Part shown: positions 47,501-59,780 of the stretch, in pieces
How the letters are laid out: each line of letters begins with the position of its first letter
How positions within the stretch are numbered: position 1 is the stretch's first letter
DNA from: Amoeboaphelidium protococcarum
Lineage: Eukaryota > Aphelidiomycota > Aphelidea
Direction of reading: 5' to 3'
Length of the DNA stretch: 64,000 nt
NCBI GenBank assembly: GCA_023515745.1
Contig: JALECJ010000258.1
Span: 1,864,501-1,928,500, forward strand
Notes under the pieces: generated by a model
The model's database searches: none
What the model was told of the DNA's origin: nothing
The model's input: only the letters and a program-made list of their open reading frames with translations
Translations under genes and position numbers: made by a program

Positions 47501-49315
47501 CAGCACACGATTACCAAGCTCTACTGAAGGCGGCAAGGCGATAATACGGCGCGGTGTCACGACAACTTTCCGAATCTGCATACAATGAGGAGGTAGGAGC
47601 TTATGCTTATTCTAAGACCATTCCAGCGCCTACTTCTTACAAGCCTCAAAATCTTGAGCAGGGAAGAAGAGTCTCTTCTTTTGCAAGTAAAATAACTCCA
47701 GTACAGCTTCAACCACCTTATCATCATTCTAAGCCAAGTGTTTCTAAATTGTCTCCACAAAGTACGGCGTCAGAATATATTTGGATACGATGTCTTGCGC
47801 GCATAAGCCATGCAGTCGGTACAGAATGGAAAAAGGCAATTTTCCAATGAGTGAATCCAACGTGACCAGATCAAAAGGTAGCGTAGTATACAATTTCATA
47901 GGCTTCTCAACGTTCTGCATCACAAATTCCTACTGATGATACTCGAGATCCATCAACTCTGATTTCTTGGGCGGCAATATACTGCTGGATTTCTTTTGCA
48001 ACAAATCGCCATTGTACATTTAGTTCCATTAAGAGAGAAGGTTCTACAAATTAACTGCCGACTTCTTCAACTCAAATCTGTAAATACGGTGACTAGTGAA
48101 ATCTATCTAATCATATTGAGCACCACCATCCTCTTCAGGATATCCAGGCAGACCAAGAACGCGTACCCATACCATCTTCTCCTCCCTCTTCCACTACCAT
48201 ATTCCATGCTCTTCCACAACACCCTATTCTCCTCTGTACAGGCGAGGACAGTTCTTCAAATCAACAACCAGCCACGTCTAGCAATTTAGTTCATAATCAT
48301 TATCGGCCTGGGTATCACTTTTGACATCCTACTCATCATTGGGCTCATTAAGAGAGTTGTTATCATGACGGTTTTGAGCACTATTCTCATCTCTCCCATT
48401 AAATGATAGACACTTGGCCAACTCTACAGGATCCGATGTCTCCAACCACATCTACAACACTTCACTGAATCCGAATTCCATCTTGAAATATTCCACCTTT
48501 TCCACTGGTATCTAATCATCTTTATCTGTCTAAAAATCTTATGCACTTTCAAGAGAATCTAGCGGCTATTACTATAAATTAGAAGCTTCAGCAGCTCCAG
48601 ACTTTAGCTTAAGAAATACCTGCCAACGCTTCGTGGACTCGTTCGGTCTAACGCAGAGGAACGGCTCATCTCTTATGGTAATAGGAGAGAAGAGAGCATT
48701 AGGTTCAACAAGAGTTCCAATCTGGATACTATTCAATAAGTAAGCACCAGCAATAGAAGAAGTGGTGAACAAGTCCTCATTGAAAATAGCATCTGCGCCA
48801 ATTTCCAGACCAGATTGATCATCCGGAGAGACAATGGAGATCTTCATAGTCTTACCAAGAATCCTCCGAGCCTTGACATACATACTAACACCAATATCTT
48901 TACCGCCATCACCACTTTCAATAGGCGCTTTATCAAAAATCTTGGTAGGAAATCCTTTAAAGGTCAGAAAAGCAGTCGTCTTGCTTCTATTAGTGACATT
49001 GTCGTGAAGAACTTGCACCTTGATCAAATGGCCAAATTGTTCAAAGTGATCGTGCAGATCAATGGCGCGTACCGTCTGCGGGAAATTCTACACTCTAAAT
49101 CTGTAATACTTTCCTCCAGCCTCACCAGACTCTATCTGCTCCTGATACTGTTCATACTCCGACGATCCAGTGGGTGCAACGGTAGACAACTAAGACTCGC
49201 CATCAAACTCGTCTCCTCCATAAGTACTACTATTACCGTTCCGTCCGGGAATATCATCAATCCTATACGCACCTCCAATACCACTAGATGGCAAGTACGG
49301 TTTATAATAACTCAT
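44585..49315 (-). CDS. RNA-dependent RNA polymerase (cellular, RNAi type) with N-terminal RRM
   Basis: A 1,576-residue QDE-1/RDR-family enzyme that copies single-stranded RNA into double-stranded RNA for small-RNA pathways. It is one uninterrupted frame, ATG ending at 49315 and TGA at 44585-44587. An RRM-like fold occupies about residues 70-135 (YYRFRVQNFPQTVRAIDLHDHFEQFG, then a KTTAFLTFKG strand). The catalytic loop DLDGD, within ASGSDLDGDIYFVTWD, is at 46268-46282 (residues about 1012-1016). Upstream RdRP blocks include the NFSDGIGKISP region and a RPHPNEASGSD lead-in, and GDIRILDCIDDPRL precedes it. The N-terminal half has large Gln-rich inserts. An acidic Ser/Asp tail ends the protein. 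No Dicer or Argonaute gene is in this window. Confidence 0.95.
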
Positions 49316-49522
49316 CTCTAATCAAATCACTTAGCTTTGATCAGTATTATAAAGTGTGCGTGTGTGGCTTTGACAAGAAGAAGAAACCGATCAAAGATCA
49401 ATTGAAAGGCGACGCGACAAATCACCAAAAGAAGTTCTTCAACATTATTATTCAAAGGCATACCGAATACATGATGAATTGTACAGCTACACATCATAAA
49501 GAAGTAAAATTCAATCAATATT

Positions 49523-50830
49523 TCATTTATTTCTATTTAAAACGCTGTCACATAAGGCATTTAGAGCAGAGACCGCTTCACTCTTTGGGAATACAGAAAG
49601 GCTATTCTTGGCTTCGTTTACGTGCCACAACGCCAAGTCTTTCGTTCTCTTATAAGCGGAAGAGGAGTCGATGCACTACATGATTGTAGGAATTTTCGAT
49701 TGCCAGTCTGAGGATTTTTAACTAATATCAATCACATCCTAAAGTAGTTCTGGGTGATCTAAGCACGAGTACAGCAGCGGAGCAGTAATTATGCCGTTCT
49801 AAAGATCTGCTCTTGAAGGTTTACCCAACTCACTTGATGATCTAGTATAGTCAAGCAAGTCATCCATGATCTAAAATGCAAGTCCAAGATGTCTTCCATA
49901 TTGAATGGCGCTTTGTTCCAGCACTTTATGCTAATTCAAAGAGAATCCCAAATCATCGCATTGTTAGTGTAATTAGACAGAGGCTAGACATGCCTGAGCC
50001 ATCAGTGAAGCAGTTTTGAGATAGCTTTTCTGAACATAGACGGCAAATAGATTCTAAAGCTACACTGGAACATTTTAATTTGCGCCAAACCTGGAATGAG
50101 AAATTTAATCTGGACTATATTCATCCCCCAGCGCCACCATTTCAACTTTGGTGCGGTCGAAACCATCGTACGTGCAATTCCCATTGTACATTTGCAACAC
50201 CTCCCCTTCCACCAGAGAGCCAATAATATTAGCCACGCTCTCAACCACCGCCAAGTTTCCAAGACCAGCCAGAGCTACAGAGGCGCGACTTAGCAGATAA
50301 TCTCCACAGAGAATTGCCAATTTGTTCCCATTCTCCAGCTTGTACTTAATAACTTCTTCATTCTATTCATTTCTCTACGTAACTGCTGTCACTTCATCGC
50401 GAGTGTGAAGAGCTGGCAATAAACGACGCGTATTACTTTTATCCAGCACGTCATCATGTATTAGAGAAGCGGTATGTATCAACTCAATGATACTGGCCAG
50501 TCTTTAATGTTTCCCCCAGTTAAAATCCATCTACTACTACTACTAACGATCAGGGATGGAGGCGCGTCCAAATAACATTACCAAAAGCGGACGCACCTGC
50601 TTACCCTCAGAATCAAAATAGTACTTGGCCATAGTGTCCAGGAGAGGGTGATCACATTCGATCAGAGATTTGATGTTATGCATCAAGAAGGATAGATCAG
50701 CGACATTATGGCCTACTTAAGGGCTACTACTAGGAGAACTGACTTTATTGAGTACTGAAGAAGATACAGACGATGCAGATCGCTTTTAATCAATAGTCTG
50801 CAGAGTAGGATAATAAAAGAAATCATTCAT
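49523..50830 (-). CDS. trans-Polyprenyl diphosphate synthase (COQ1/PDSS1-like)
   Basis: Class I isoprenyl synthase making the polyprenyl tail of ubiquinone, so presumably mitochondrial. The frame has 435 residues, with ATG ending at 50830 and TGA at 49523-49525. Motifs: [11 protein letters not shown], the first Asp-rich motif [38 protein letters not shown] and the second Asp-rich motif [13 protein letters not shown], followed by [20 protein letters not shown] (the GKP..ADL..G..T.P block, with a TAG-coded Gln). The N-terminal ~50 residues are Ser-rich and may include a transit peptide. A polar insert with several TAG codons lies between GKQVRP and the first Asp motif. Human PDSS1 has 415 residues. 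Confidence 0.93.
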
Positions 50831-51706
50831 AAATTTACCAGCTTATTCAGAACTTTAACATCGCTTAACGAACGATGATATTAGATAACTCTGATTCCCT
50901 GATGATCGTTTACTTATAATCTATTGATATGCAAGCTTGGTCGCTGCAGATTACACGCCAGTCCATAAACTCTTTCCCTATTATATATCAGATGCATGTC
51001 CCAACACAACACCCTCTGCCAATCGCAATGCTTCAGTCCAGCTTTTGCTTTTCGTCATTATTGTTATCAATGCAGTGCTACTAAACTACGCGAACTATAG
51101 AAATAATTCACGAAGAAGTTAAAAGCGCGTCGCGTATCTAAAAAGGGGGATGGAAATTTTGAAGTTTTACAATAGGCTCAAATTTTGATTTTTATTCTAC
51201 CAGATGAATAGAAACTAAGACAAAAATGTTTGAATTAGAAAACACAAAACTTTTTTTGCTATAATGTAATGATAGACATTACTAGATCGAATTAATTGCA
51301 ATCTTTGGGTTTGTTGATTTCTCATGACGTGTTTCGGTTCATCGTCGGATCAGTGGCACCAGCGTAGATTTATTCACCCCAATCAATAAACTTTTTCATG
51401 CATATATGGTCAAGTGATGAGGTAATTAAGTTTTAAATTCTACTTGAATGTTCCCTGTAGTAACCAATCTCAATTACTTCACTGCGGATGGCGATGGATG
51501 ACGAGTGGATCGTTGTTGATTTGTTGTTGTTTCAGGCGCGGCCCGTTTCACAAAGTTCATTGTTTGAACGAAATCTTCCATTGTCCCTTTTCTCTCTCAC
51601 CATCTTCTTCATTCAAGTAAGATACTAGATTGATTATCTGTCCACTCTTTATAGATTATTATACATTCAAACTTTTGATAGTGATCGATTTAGTGATAGT
51701 GTTAGA
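50831..51706. promoter_or_regulatory. Divergent region polyprenyl synthase / villin
   Basis: These 876 bp lie between divergent genes. A frame around 50937-51175 could encode a single hydrophobic helix, but overlapping frames are equally open and I do not call it. A/T runs occur near 51235-51265. Confidence 0.35.
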
Positions 51707-54700
51707 ATGTCTGATATCGAATCTGATGTTGTGGTTTAAGAAGACCAGTCTGTCAAAAGGCCTGGAGATGGCATCTAGCAGCCAGCTAATAAGAAGTACT
51801 CATTGTAGTCTTTGCGTAATTAAGCCATTAGTAATATCGAGTAGGCGACAAAGCAGTAGTAGTTCTCTCTGAAATCTCCATTATCAGATGATGGGGATGA
51901 TGAAAAGATGAATCCAATGGCTGTTTCTGGCATGTCTTCCGATTCTCCGATATTGAGTAAGATGCCCACTTCTCCAATGAGTCCATCTTCTCTGTCTGAT
52001 TCCATTGGAGCTGCTGTTACTGATGAATCTGCATCTTCTGCCTCTCATCATGATAATGAATCTACTGTTAATGCGGATGATGCTGATGATGAAAGCAGTA
52101 AGGCAACATTTGCAGATCTTCCGGTGAAATCAGTGTAACCATTGTCTCATCTAACTTCTGCTCGGCCTACCAAGGCTAAATTAGGTAAGCCGTCTTCCTC
52201 TGCTATAAGATCCAACTTGGCTGAATCTCAATCTGCTCCTGTTAGTGCCAGCGAAAAGGAAACTGTGAAAGAGAAGGCCGTTGAAGGGGATGGCGAGCAA
52301 GAGTCCTCGTCTGCGAATTCTACACAATCTTTTCCATCCAAAAAGACGTTCGGTGGGTTTAAGCTGGTTGGTTTGGGAGCTGGCAAAGAGTTGAAAAAGA
52401 CTACGACTCCATCGTCTGCTCCATCAGGCGGTACTAGTGTGTCTAGTGGCACCAGTGATAAATCAAGCGGCGATAAGGCCGAGTTCTTGGACTTTCGTAG
52501 CAAGTTAAAGCCAACGGCATCATCAGCTGTGGCGGCTAAGAAGGATACTGACGACAAGGATACATCAGGTGTAGTTTTATCGAAAGAAAGCGATAAAGAA
52601 TCTGGCTTCGTAAAGAGTAAGATCGATCAGTAATAGAAGGAGAGTGAGAAGGCTGCAAAGATTCCGCAATTACCTCCTTCTAGGGTGAATCCCGTTGGCA
52701 AAATCAATCCAGCTGCTTCTTTCAAGGCAGGAGCTGAAAGTCCGGTTCCGGTCACTACACCTCAACGTCAGGTCGAGGTTGTTTATTAGCTAAAGAAAAC
52801 TGAGCCTGCGGTCGCATCATCGAAGGTTTTATCAAATGTTTAAGCTCCGATTAGACGTGATTCTGGTGCATCTAAGCAAGACTCAGGATCTTCTGCTGAT
52901 CTGAGTGCTTTGAGAGCAAAGTTGAAAAATGTTTCCTCTAATAGTAGAAGTCCGTCTAAGGACAGTCTGTCTGGATCTTCATCTGATTTAGCTGAAATGA
53001 GAAGCAGATTAAAGTCTCAAACCTCAGGTACCTCCACTTCGTCTGCTTAAAAGACTGCAGCACAATCAAGTAATGTTCCAGAATTCTTGGCAATGAGAAA
53101 TAAGTTAAAGAGTTCCGGAGCGGCTGGAAATACCAGTGTTGCGACTTTGTCGTAGAATGCCTCCACAAGTGATGTAACTGCTTCTAACGCCTCTTTGAGT
53201 GTGTCTTAACCGGTGCAAAGTACAGCTAAAGGACAATATAGTAGATTCGGCAGTGGACCAAATTCAAGTTTAGGCAGTAGCTCTGGTAGAACTTCTCCTG
53301 ATAAACCGCAATCTACATACACGTATAAGGCGCCTACTTTGAATGCATCGGCATCAAATCAAGACTTTAAGTCTGTGTAGCTTCGCGGGTCCAAGAATGA
53401 CACTTTTGTTAACGCTGCAGGTGGCTCGATTCGCCCAAAAGTCCCTCTACTTATGGTTGTGAAAGGAAAGAAGAAAGTGTCATTGTAAGTTCTACCGCTG
53501 CAGCTAAAGTCACTGAATCAAACTGACGCTTTCATCTTGGACATGTCACCGGCTCATCAACTGGGCTCTAACATGAAGGAAGATCCGGAGAGACCATTGT
53601 TTAGACTTTTGTTTGTGCTCTCCGGTGAGAAAACGTCTCGCGTTAGAAGAACTAAAGCCATTGAATTGGCCAATTTGGTCAAAGACAAGGATTATGGAGG
53701 TAGAGCGGAGATTGCGTTAGTTGAAATGCAGAACATTAAAGAGAGAACTGTACAAGAAAAAGAGTTTATATTCTGGTAGACAGTGGCGTAGTAGTAGTCT
53801 TTACCTAGTAAAAATGATATTGTCGAGCAGATTAAAGATTTAAGTGTCTCGTCAAATGAGGATGATGTGCAATTTGAAAGTTATTTGAATGATCATATCT
53901 CTGCGTACAAATGGATCAACAATAATGCGCAGAAAGTTGTATCCAGCGGAAAAGAGCTGAAGCATTCAATCTTGAACAGCAGTGATGTGGTTATAGTTGA
54001 CTGCGCGTCAGAGATTTATGTCTGGTCTGGTAAAAATGCAAATGAACAAGACAAATCTGGCGCTATGAAGTTCGCAGAGGATCTTGCTTCTAAGAAATCT
54101 GGATTTAAGCCTTAAGTGCTTTTGGAAGGCGAGCGTTTTGAGAGAGTAATGTTCAAGTCCAAGTTTGAGGATTGGCCTACCATTAAAGAGGTTAATGTCG
54201 GCAATGTCTTGGAAGTTAAAGCAATGAGTAATATTAAAGCGAAGGATAAGGAGTGGCGTGTATATGATAGAGGAGCTGATATCAAGAAGTCCAACACTGT
54301 TGATATTATGCAAATGTACGACAAGTATAGCAGTGCAAATTTGGCTATCGTTAAGAATACAGAAGCTTTGGATATTGATTCATCAGAGTTGATTAAAAGA
54401 GATTGGGGATTCAGTCGTCTTAGAGTTTGGGGGTTTAAAGATGTGGGCAATCAGGATGTGACAAAGTAGAAATTGGTCCAGGTTGACAAGAAGATGTTGA
54501 CCTCAATGGAGAGACAATTTTCTGAGAGTAAGCCGTTTGTCTTCAATAGTCGAGAGTGCTATATCATGTTGTATGAGTTCAAGGAGAGGCCGCCCAAGAT
54601 GGCTGATAAAGTGTTAGCAGAGAAAATCAAGATCAATAAAGAAGATATTGTCGAATCTATGCGTGATAGCGCTGTTCTTTATACATGGGCCGGACAAGAT

Positions 54701-56038
54701 AGTTCAGTATCGGATCAGGCTTTTATGGCTCACATCTGTTTGGAGGTTGAGAAAATGACTCATGATGGTAGATTGGATGTTCTGGCCAAGGCTAGACATA
54801 TTCGAGTCAATGATGGCAAGGAGCCTGTTCATTTTCTTAATATGATTAGAGGTGGTAATATCCCTAGAGATTAGCCTCAGCGTATATAGGATATGCTTCC
54901 AAAAGCAGCAGTCGCTCCTTCACCTGCGGTCATTGTGGAAAGAGAGTCGAATATTTCTTCTCCTCTGCGTGTATTCCACTCTGTCAGCACGATGGAGGAT
55001 AATTGTCGTGTCGTTGAACTGTATAAACCAGATGCAAATATGCTCTCATCCCTCCACTCTTTTGTAGTTTTGACTAAGAGTAAAGCTTATGTATGGTATG
55101 GGAAAGGAAGTTTTGAATGGGAGAGAAAGGCTGCATAATATGCTGCTAAATCATTGGCTGATGGTAGAGGATTGTCTGTGGTTGAGTGTGAAGAGGCTAG
55201 TGAGCAATCTGATTTTTGGAAGTCCTTCAATCTGAGTTCTGGCGCCAGCGCCGGCTATGACTCTTCATCCACGTATAGTTCTAGAAAGAATCTGAAGACT
55301 TATCTACCTTTTGCTCCTGAAGACGCCTTGTCTATGGCATCAACGGTAAACTCCACTGATGGGGCACCGTATGACTCAAGATTGTGGAAGATCAACTATT
55401 TTGTGAATGGAAATCCTACGGCAACCGAAATATGTCCGTATACAACAACTGATTTGTAAGATGACTGTGTATACATCATGGATACCTACTTTAACTTATT
55501 TGTATGGATTGGAGCACAGGTTGGTAGAAAGAACGTGGCACAAAGTCCTCTAGGTGATAGTAGCGCCAAGAAGGCTGGATTAGATGTCGCCGCGTCAAAG
55601 AACACTGCATCCGGATTCAGAGATATCAGATTGGCGATTGAGACTGCTCAAAAGTATGCAGAGTATGTTGGAGGTAGAGAAGATGGTAGGCTCAGTGATA
55701 AGAATTCGTATGTCTTGCAGAGTGGTGCAGAGACTGGTGCGTTTAAAGTCTAATTTGGAGCTTGGTAAGAGTAACCACGCAATCCTGACAATTGGCCATC
55801 GGGTATCACTCTGCGTGAAGCCGTGCATTATATCAATGAGAAGAAGTATTCGCTGACAGAAATCAAAGGATTTGTAAGCGATAAAGCTACTCTGCCGTTC
55901 GGAGTTGATTTAGAGAAATTAGAATCGTATGTGAATGCGTCTGATTTTGAGAAGGTATTTGGTATGTCCTACGAAAAGTACTCCTCCCTACCTCAATGGA
56001 AGTAGACTGAACTGAAGAAGAAGAGTGGATTATATTGA
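51707..56038 (+). CDS. Villin/supervillin-like gelsolin-repeat protein with headpiece
   Basis: Actin-binding protein of 1,443 residues in one exon, ATG 51707 to TGA 56036-56038. The first ~580 residues are disordered and Ser/Lys/Asp-rich, including repeated short blocks of the form LxxLRAKLK, EMRSRLKS and AMRNKLKS at about residues 395-470. Gelsolin-type repeats follow from about residue 600 to 1345 (DVVIVDCASEIYVWSGKNANEQDKS, VLYTWAGQDSS, AYVWYGKGS and LFVWIGAQVG are typical repeat cores). The C-terminus is a villin headpiece: DFEKVFGMSYEKYSSLPQWKQTELKK and GLY. In the headpiece the Gln after PQWK is TAG, at the site where vertebrate villin also has Gln. Architecture resembles amoebozoan villin-like proteins and supervillin. 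Confidence 0.93.
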
Positions 56039-56253
56039 GGTAAGAATGCAGTATATACGCGATAGTTTAGTAATGACGTTTGTTGATTAGTAATGGTAAA
56101 TGATTATAAATGTGGATTACTTTAGTTTCCTTTCAGTCTAGAAGATCAGGTAGATCATACCATATTCAGACAACAAAGTTGCGTAAAGCATTGATAGTCA
56201 ACATAACAAGACATTGAGAATATACCATCTATAAATTTATTTTTTAGAGAACG

Positions 56254-57222
56254 TCAATCTATGGGGAATACTTGTCTGAGATTAATGTTAATACGAACAT
56301 TCTGAACATATTCCCTAAACAAACGTCGTAATGGTGTAGGATTAGACGCGAATAGATCTTGTGGACAAGACTGCTCAAGTATCCTCGGAACGCCGTGATG
56401 AGCTCTACGGGCTTCTGCACTCATGAATAGAACATCTCCGCTCTCCAGTTGGATCGCCACAGGTAGGGGTCCTTGATGACCATTCACAGTGCATTGCGTA
56501 TCGGTGCTAATGAGAAATATACACGAATTTCCAAAGCTGTATGAGATGAGCGGACTCTCCATATTTATTTCACTACGGTCCACATGAGCAGTCAGAGAGT
56601 CTTTTACTCCATAATAATTTATTATACCAGCCTCGGCTTTCCATCGGCTGGCTCTATCTTGGGTCCAGCTATCATGGACAATCGGATCTTAAGTAGTTAC
56701 GCAACTGTTAATACTCTGAGATGACATAGCAGTAAGTACGGATGAGTATCCTTATGACTATCGCTGCAGTCTGCGTTATTCATAAACATCAGGCTTCTCT
56801 TCAGCAAGGCCCATCTCTGCACCAATTTGACCACGTATAACGCGTAGGTAAGGGGATATCAGTTGAACCAATTGAAATGACACCTACTAAAGCACATCAT
56901 CTATTTCCAACACATTCACATTATCTACATCTTCATAAAGTTTGGTAAACCAGTTATATCTAAGTCGCATAGTGCACCATCGAAGCCTTTTAAGAAGATC
57001 TGAAGGCCGTTTGGGTGACGCGTCTTTCAGAGGCGATACTTCATAGCCAACAGTCTTTAGTACTTATTCAGTATTCGTCAAATCTTTAACACCAATCTCT
57101 ACAGGAGAGTCAACATCTGGCGACATTTATTACTCAGCATACAGCTAGAATATACTCTTGTCTGTTGGCATCTGGTAGTGAATATCGAGATTTGTCATAT
57201 TAGGATGGCGAGTCTGCTCCAT
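56254..57222 (-). CDS. ALKBH1: ALKBH1-like 2-oxoglutarate/Fe(II) dioxygenase
   Basis: AlkB-family oxygenase acting on nucleic acids; ALKBH1 acts on tRNA and other methylated or modified bases. The frame has 322 residues, with ATG ending at 57222 and TGA at 56254-56256. Motifs: an N-terminal KRLRWCTMRLRYNW block (family LRWVTLGYHYNW), AEAGIINYYGVKDSLTAHVDRSE (iron-binding H-x-D), PLISYSFGNSCIFLI, SGDVLFMS, RRAHHGVPRIL (iron-binding His), and RININLRQVF near the C-terminus (2OG-binding Arg pair, RxNxTxRQV in relatives). Length is a little below human ALKBH1 (389). The ATG chosen is the only one in frame downstream of a TGA at about 57318. Confidence 0.9.
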
Positions 57223-57387
57223 CAAGGCATAATAATAATAAAGAACTAATAGGACCTGAGAACTAACTTGTACTACTGTTACAACTGGTACAAGAGATGT
57301 GTATTTTTATTCATATCACAATTCAACTCCCAATTTCCACAAATACCCCAACGCAGACAGTATACTCTACGACTCCATTCACCAATA

Positions 57388-57557
57388 ATTCCGCGGAATC
57401 CCACAAGAGAAATGATTCTATAATTCCGCGGAATTATTTAACCAATCCAGGCAGAGAGATGTTGGAATATGTTCTATAGTACGGATTTCCAAAATGAGCA
57501 TGCGCAGAATTCCGCGGAATTCCTAACCAAGCCAGACACAACCAATTCCGCGGAATT
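57388..57557. repeat. Four perfect palindromes AATTCCGCGGAATT
   Basis: The core ATTCCGCGGAAT occurs at 57388-57399, 57423-57434, 57509-57520 and 57545-57556. The last three extend to AATTCCGCGGAATT, and the third to GAATTCCGCGGAATTC. Spacing between cores is 35, 86 and 36 bases. Copies two to four are followed by related AACCAAGCCA-type sequence, so the unit is a longer diverged direct repeat with a palindromic head. GC-rich palindromes contrast with the AT-rich surroundings. Confidence 0.9.
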
Positions 57558-57958
57558 CCGAACCAAGCCAAACAACAGTGATCTATTAAAAATTGTCACA
57601 AAGCATAGAAAATTTAGCCAATTATAGGATGACAGCAAGTGGAGAACCTCAAGTGGAAGTAATGGACGAAACTTCTGTGACTTACAGGCACCTAGCAAAA
57701 TAAGAATGCAGAAATAGAGAATGAGATCACAATAGGAATTGAATGCCAAGAGGTGGAGCAACCAGAGACAAAGACACCAGCAGCATGACTATGAATAGAA
57801 GCATACCGGGTGAGACTTGCATCATTGGGAGGAATCCTTGTTAAGAACAACCATTGGATATCTATATCATGTTCATCGGTGAACGTTGATAAGAAGAAGA
57901 AGAGGAGTGAGTGGAAGTCTGCTCGCTTCTTCAATTTGTTTGTACAAACAAAGTGACT

Positions 57959-58023
57959 CACTCCGTCTCGTGTTTCGTTTCACTCCGTCTCGCGTTTCGT
58001 TTCACTCCGTCTCGCGTTTCTTT
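57959..58023 (+). repeat. 22-bp tandem repeat, three copies
   Basis: Three adjacent copies of a 22-base unit starting CACTCCGTCTCG and ending GTTTCGTTT: one with a single T-for-C change, one consensus, and one truncated at its end. Confidence 0.85.
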
Positions 58024-58148
58024 TCTGGACTACTATTTGTGTCATGTAATATTGCCAAAGTTGAAACAACCATGAATAAAAGTATAATTCCTATTTCACA
58101 CGAGTCACATAAAGTTGTTCAAGCATTATGATCCATTTCCAGGTACTA

Positions 58149-59780
58149 TCATTTTTTAGTTCTCTGTCTAGTCAGAATACGGGCAGTTCCAGCTTAGTCG
58201 CTTTCCTCTGGACGCTTTCTTTTCAATCCAATGTCGTTATTAAGGTTCTCCTTTTCTGCAATCAAATCTCCTGCTCCAACGCTTTCTTGTGGTGATGTAT
58301 TTACTCTGTCTCCAGAAACTTGTGCCTCCAGATTACCTTTATTAGTACTTTGCGTTGCGTCAGCCATGTGGTCTTCAGCAGGATTATGAGTATCCGTCGT
58401 TAACTCAGTTATTCTCACTTGACCAGCAGACTCAGTTACAGGGTCACTCATATCTATCAATTATCTGGCGATCTTCTTCTTGATTCGCTGAGACTATTAC
58501 TTGATAATAAACTAAATTCCAAACTCCAAATCCTTCTACCCTGCCTTGTACCACTTAGACCATTGCAGATTCGCGCGCAGGATATCTTGACCGAATTCTT
58601 TAACCAAAATGTTGATTTTACGGCCTCTTCCAATAGCTTAAATGTAATCCTTGTACGGCTTTTCCCCCACTATGAATTTCTTCTTCACCTCAGAATCGAA
58701 AACTGAATCAAGCTTTGCAGACTTTGTCGCATTCAACTCCTCCAGACAGGACGCCAATTTCGCCTGACTATCAGGCGTGTTCAAATCATAACACTGTAGG
58801 AAGGAATTTTAAATATCAATCCTTACCTTCTTTTCAGCCTCTTCATTGCTAAAATTCTTCTTATAGAAAGCTAAATGCCCTTGATTTTAGCAAAAGGTAG
58901 CCCAACACGAGATGTTGTAAGCACAGTCCACCGCGTTCTTGACCTCATTTAGAAAATATAGTCTTCTGATATGCTTCGTTCCATCCAGATTGGCCTCTTC
59001 TTCGTTGACGTAATTCGGAATCTGATGACAAACTTGCAATTGATTACATATACTCTTAGTACTGACAATAGTGGAGGATCCCACTGCAATAGCGCCGGTG
59101 ACTTTAAGAATAGACTGGTCATTAGGCAGGCTCAATCTAGTATTATCCGTCTTCTTTGTTGGCTTGATAATGGCCCCTTAGGCATGAGCTATAAACTCCG
59201 GAATATCAGTCCTGACACAATCCATTACCAACTTACTAAACTCATCGTCGCCTACCATTTTCACAGTCTTAATGAATTTGACTTGATTCTCATTCAATCC
59301 TTTATCATCAGCTTGATCCGTCTCATTACCATCGGACTGTTCTTCTACTGAGACTGTTTCAGGCCCAGACTATACCGCATCGTCAGACTACTAACTATTG
59401 GCCTGTTCAGTCTCTCTCTAATCTATTTCACGCTCGTTTGATGTCGCCTGCTCAGCATTACCATCTTCATCATCATTGGAGGCTTTCTTATACTTCGCTG
59501 CATTGATGTCTAATAGATCATTCATTTTGACTTTAACATTCTTTCTTTTGTAATCATAGAGGTTGTGAAAACTACCAGCATTTTGAACATATGTGATACA
59601 CTCAAAATGAACCGCAAGGACCAGCTCTTCCAACAGTGACTTACGGTCTTCATTAGATTCAATGCGACCCAATGCTTCGATGATAGCTTGCACTGCTATC
59701 TTCTGATTCTTATTCTTGTTCAATCTTTCAAGCACTACAAATTTGATTGACCCCTATTCAAACTCAGTGGGTTTAGGCAT
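58149..59780 (-). CDS. Orphan acidic protein with nuclear-type C-terminus
   Basis: A 543-residue single-exon frame, ATG ending at 59780 and TGA at 58149-58151. No family is recognised. The N-terminal ~75 residues are helical (KFVVLERLNKNKNQKIAV, RKSLLEELVLAVHFECITYV). A long acidic Gln/Asp-rich linker follows (residues about 105-150). A second folded-looking segment (about 215-375) contains several Cys residues (CNQLQVCHQI, NAVDCAYNISCWATFC) and Lys-rich helices. The C-terminal ~100 residues are polar and end with a basic LKRKRP motif that could be a nuclear localisation signal, then RILTRQRTKK. It lies beside the MULE transposase and is on the same strand, so an element-borne origin is possible. 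Confidence 0.6.

Larger units (their letters stand above)
57223..58148. other. Repeat-bearing intergenic region
   Basis: A 926-bp stretch between ALKBH1 and an orphan gene. It holds the palindrome cluster (57388-57557) and a tandem repeat (57959-58023). Long open frames exist on both strands but none has a family signature; they owe their length to the single stop codon. Confidence 0.45.

Noticed and set aside
50937-51175. Small single-TM ORF between polyprenyl synthase and villin
   Set aside because: Two overlapping frames are equally open and neither has support beyond hydrophobicity.
57388-58023. CRISPR array
   Set aside because: Spacing is irregular, repeats are perfect palindromes or contiguous tandem units without spacers, and the genome is eukaryotic.
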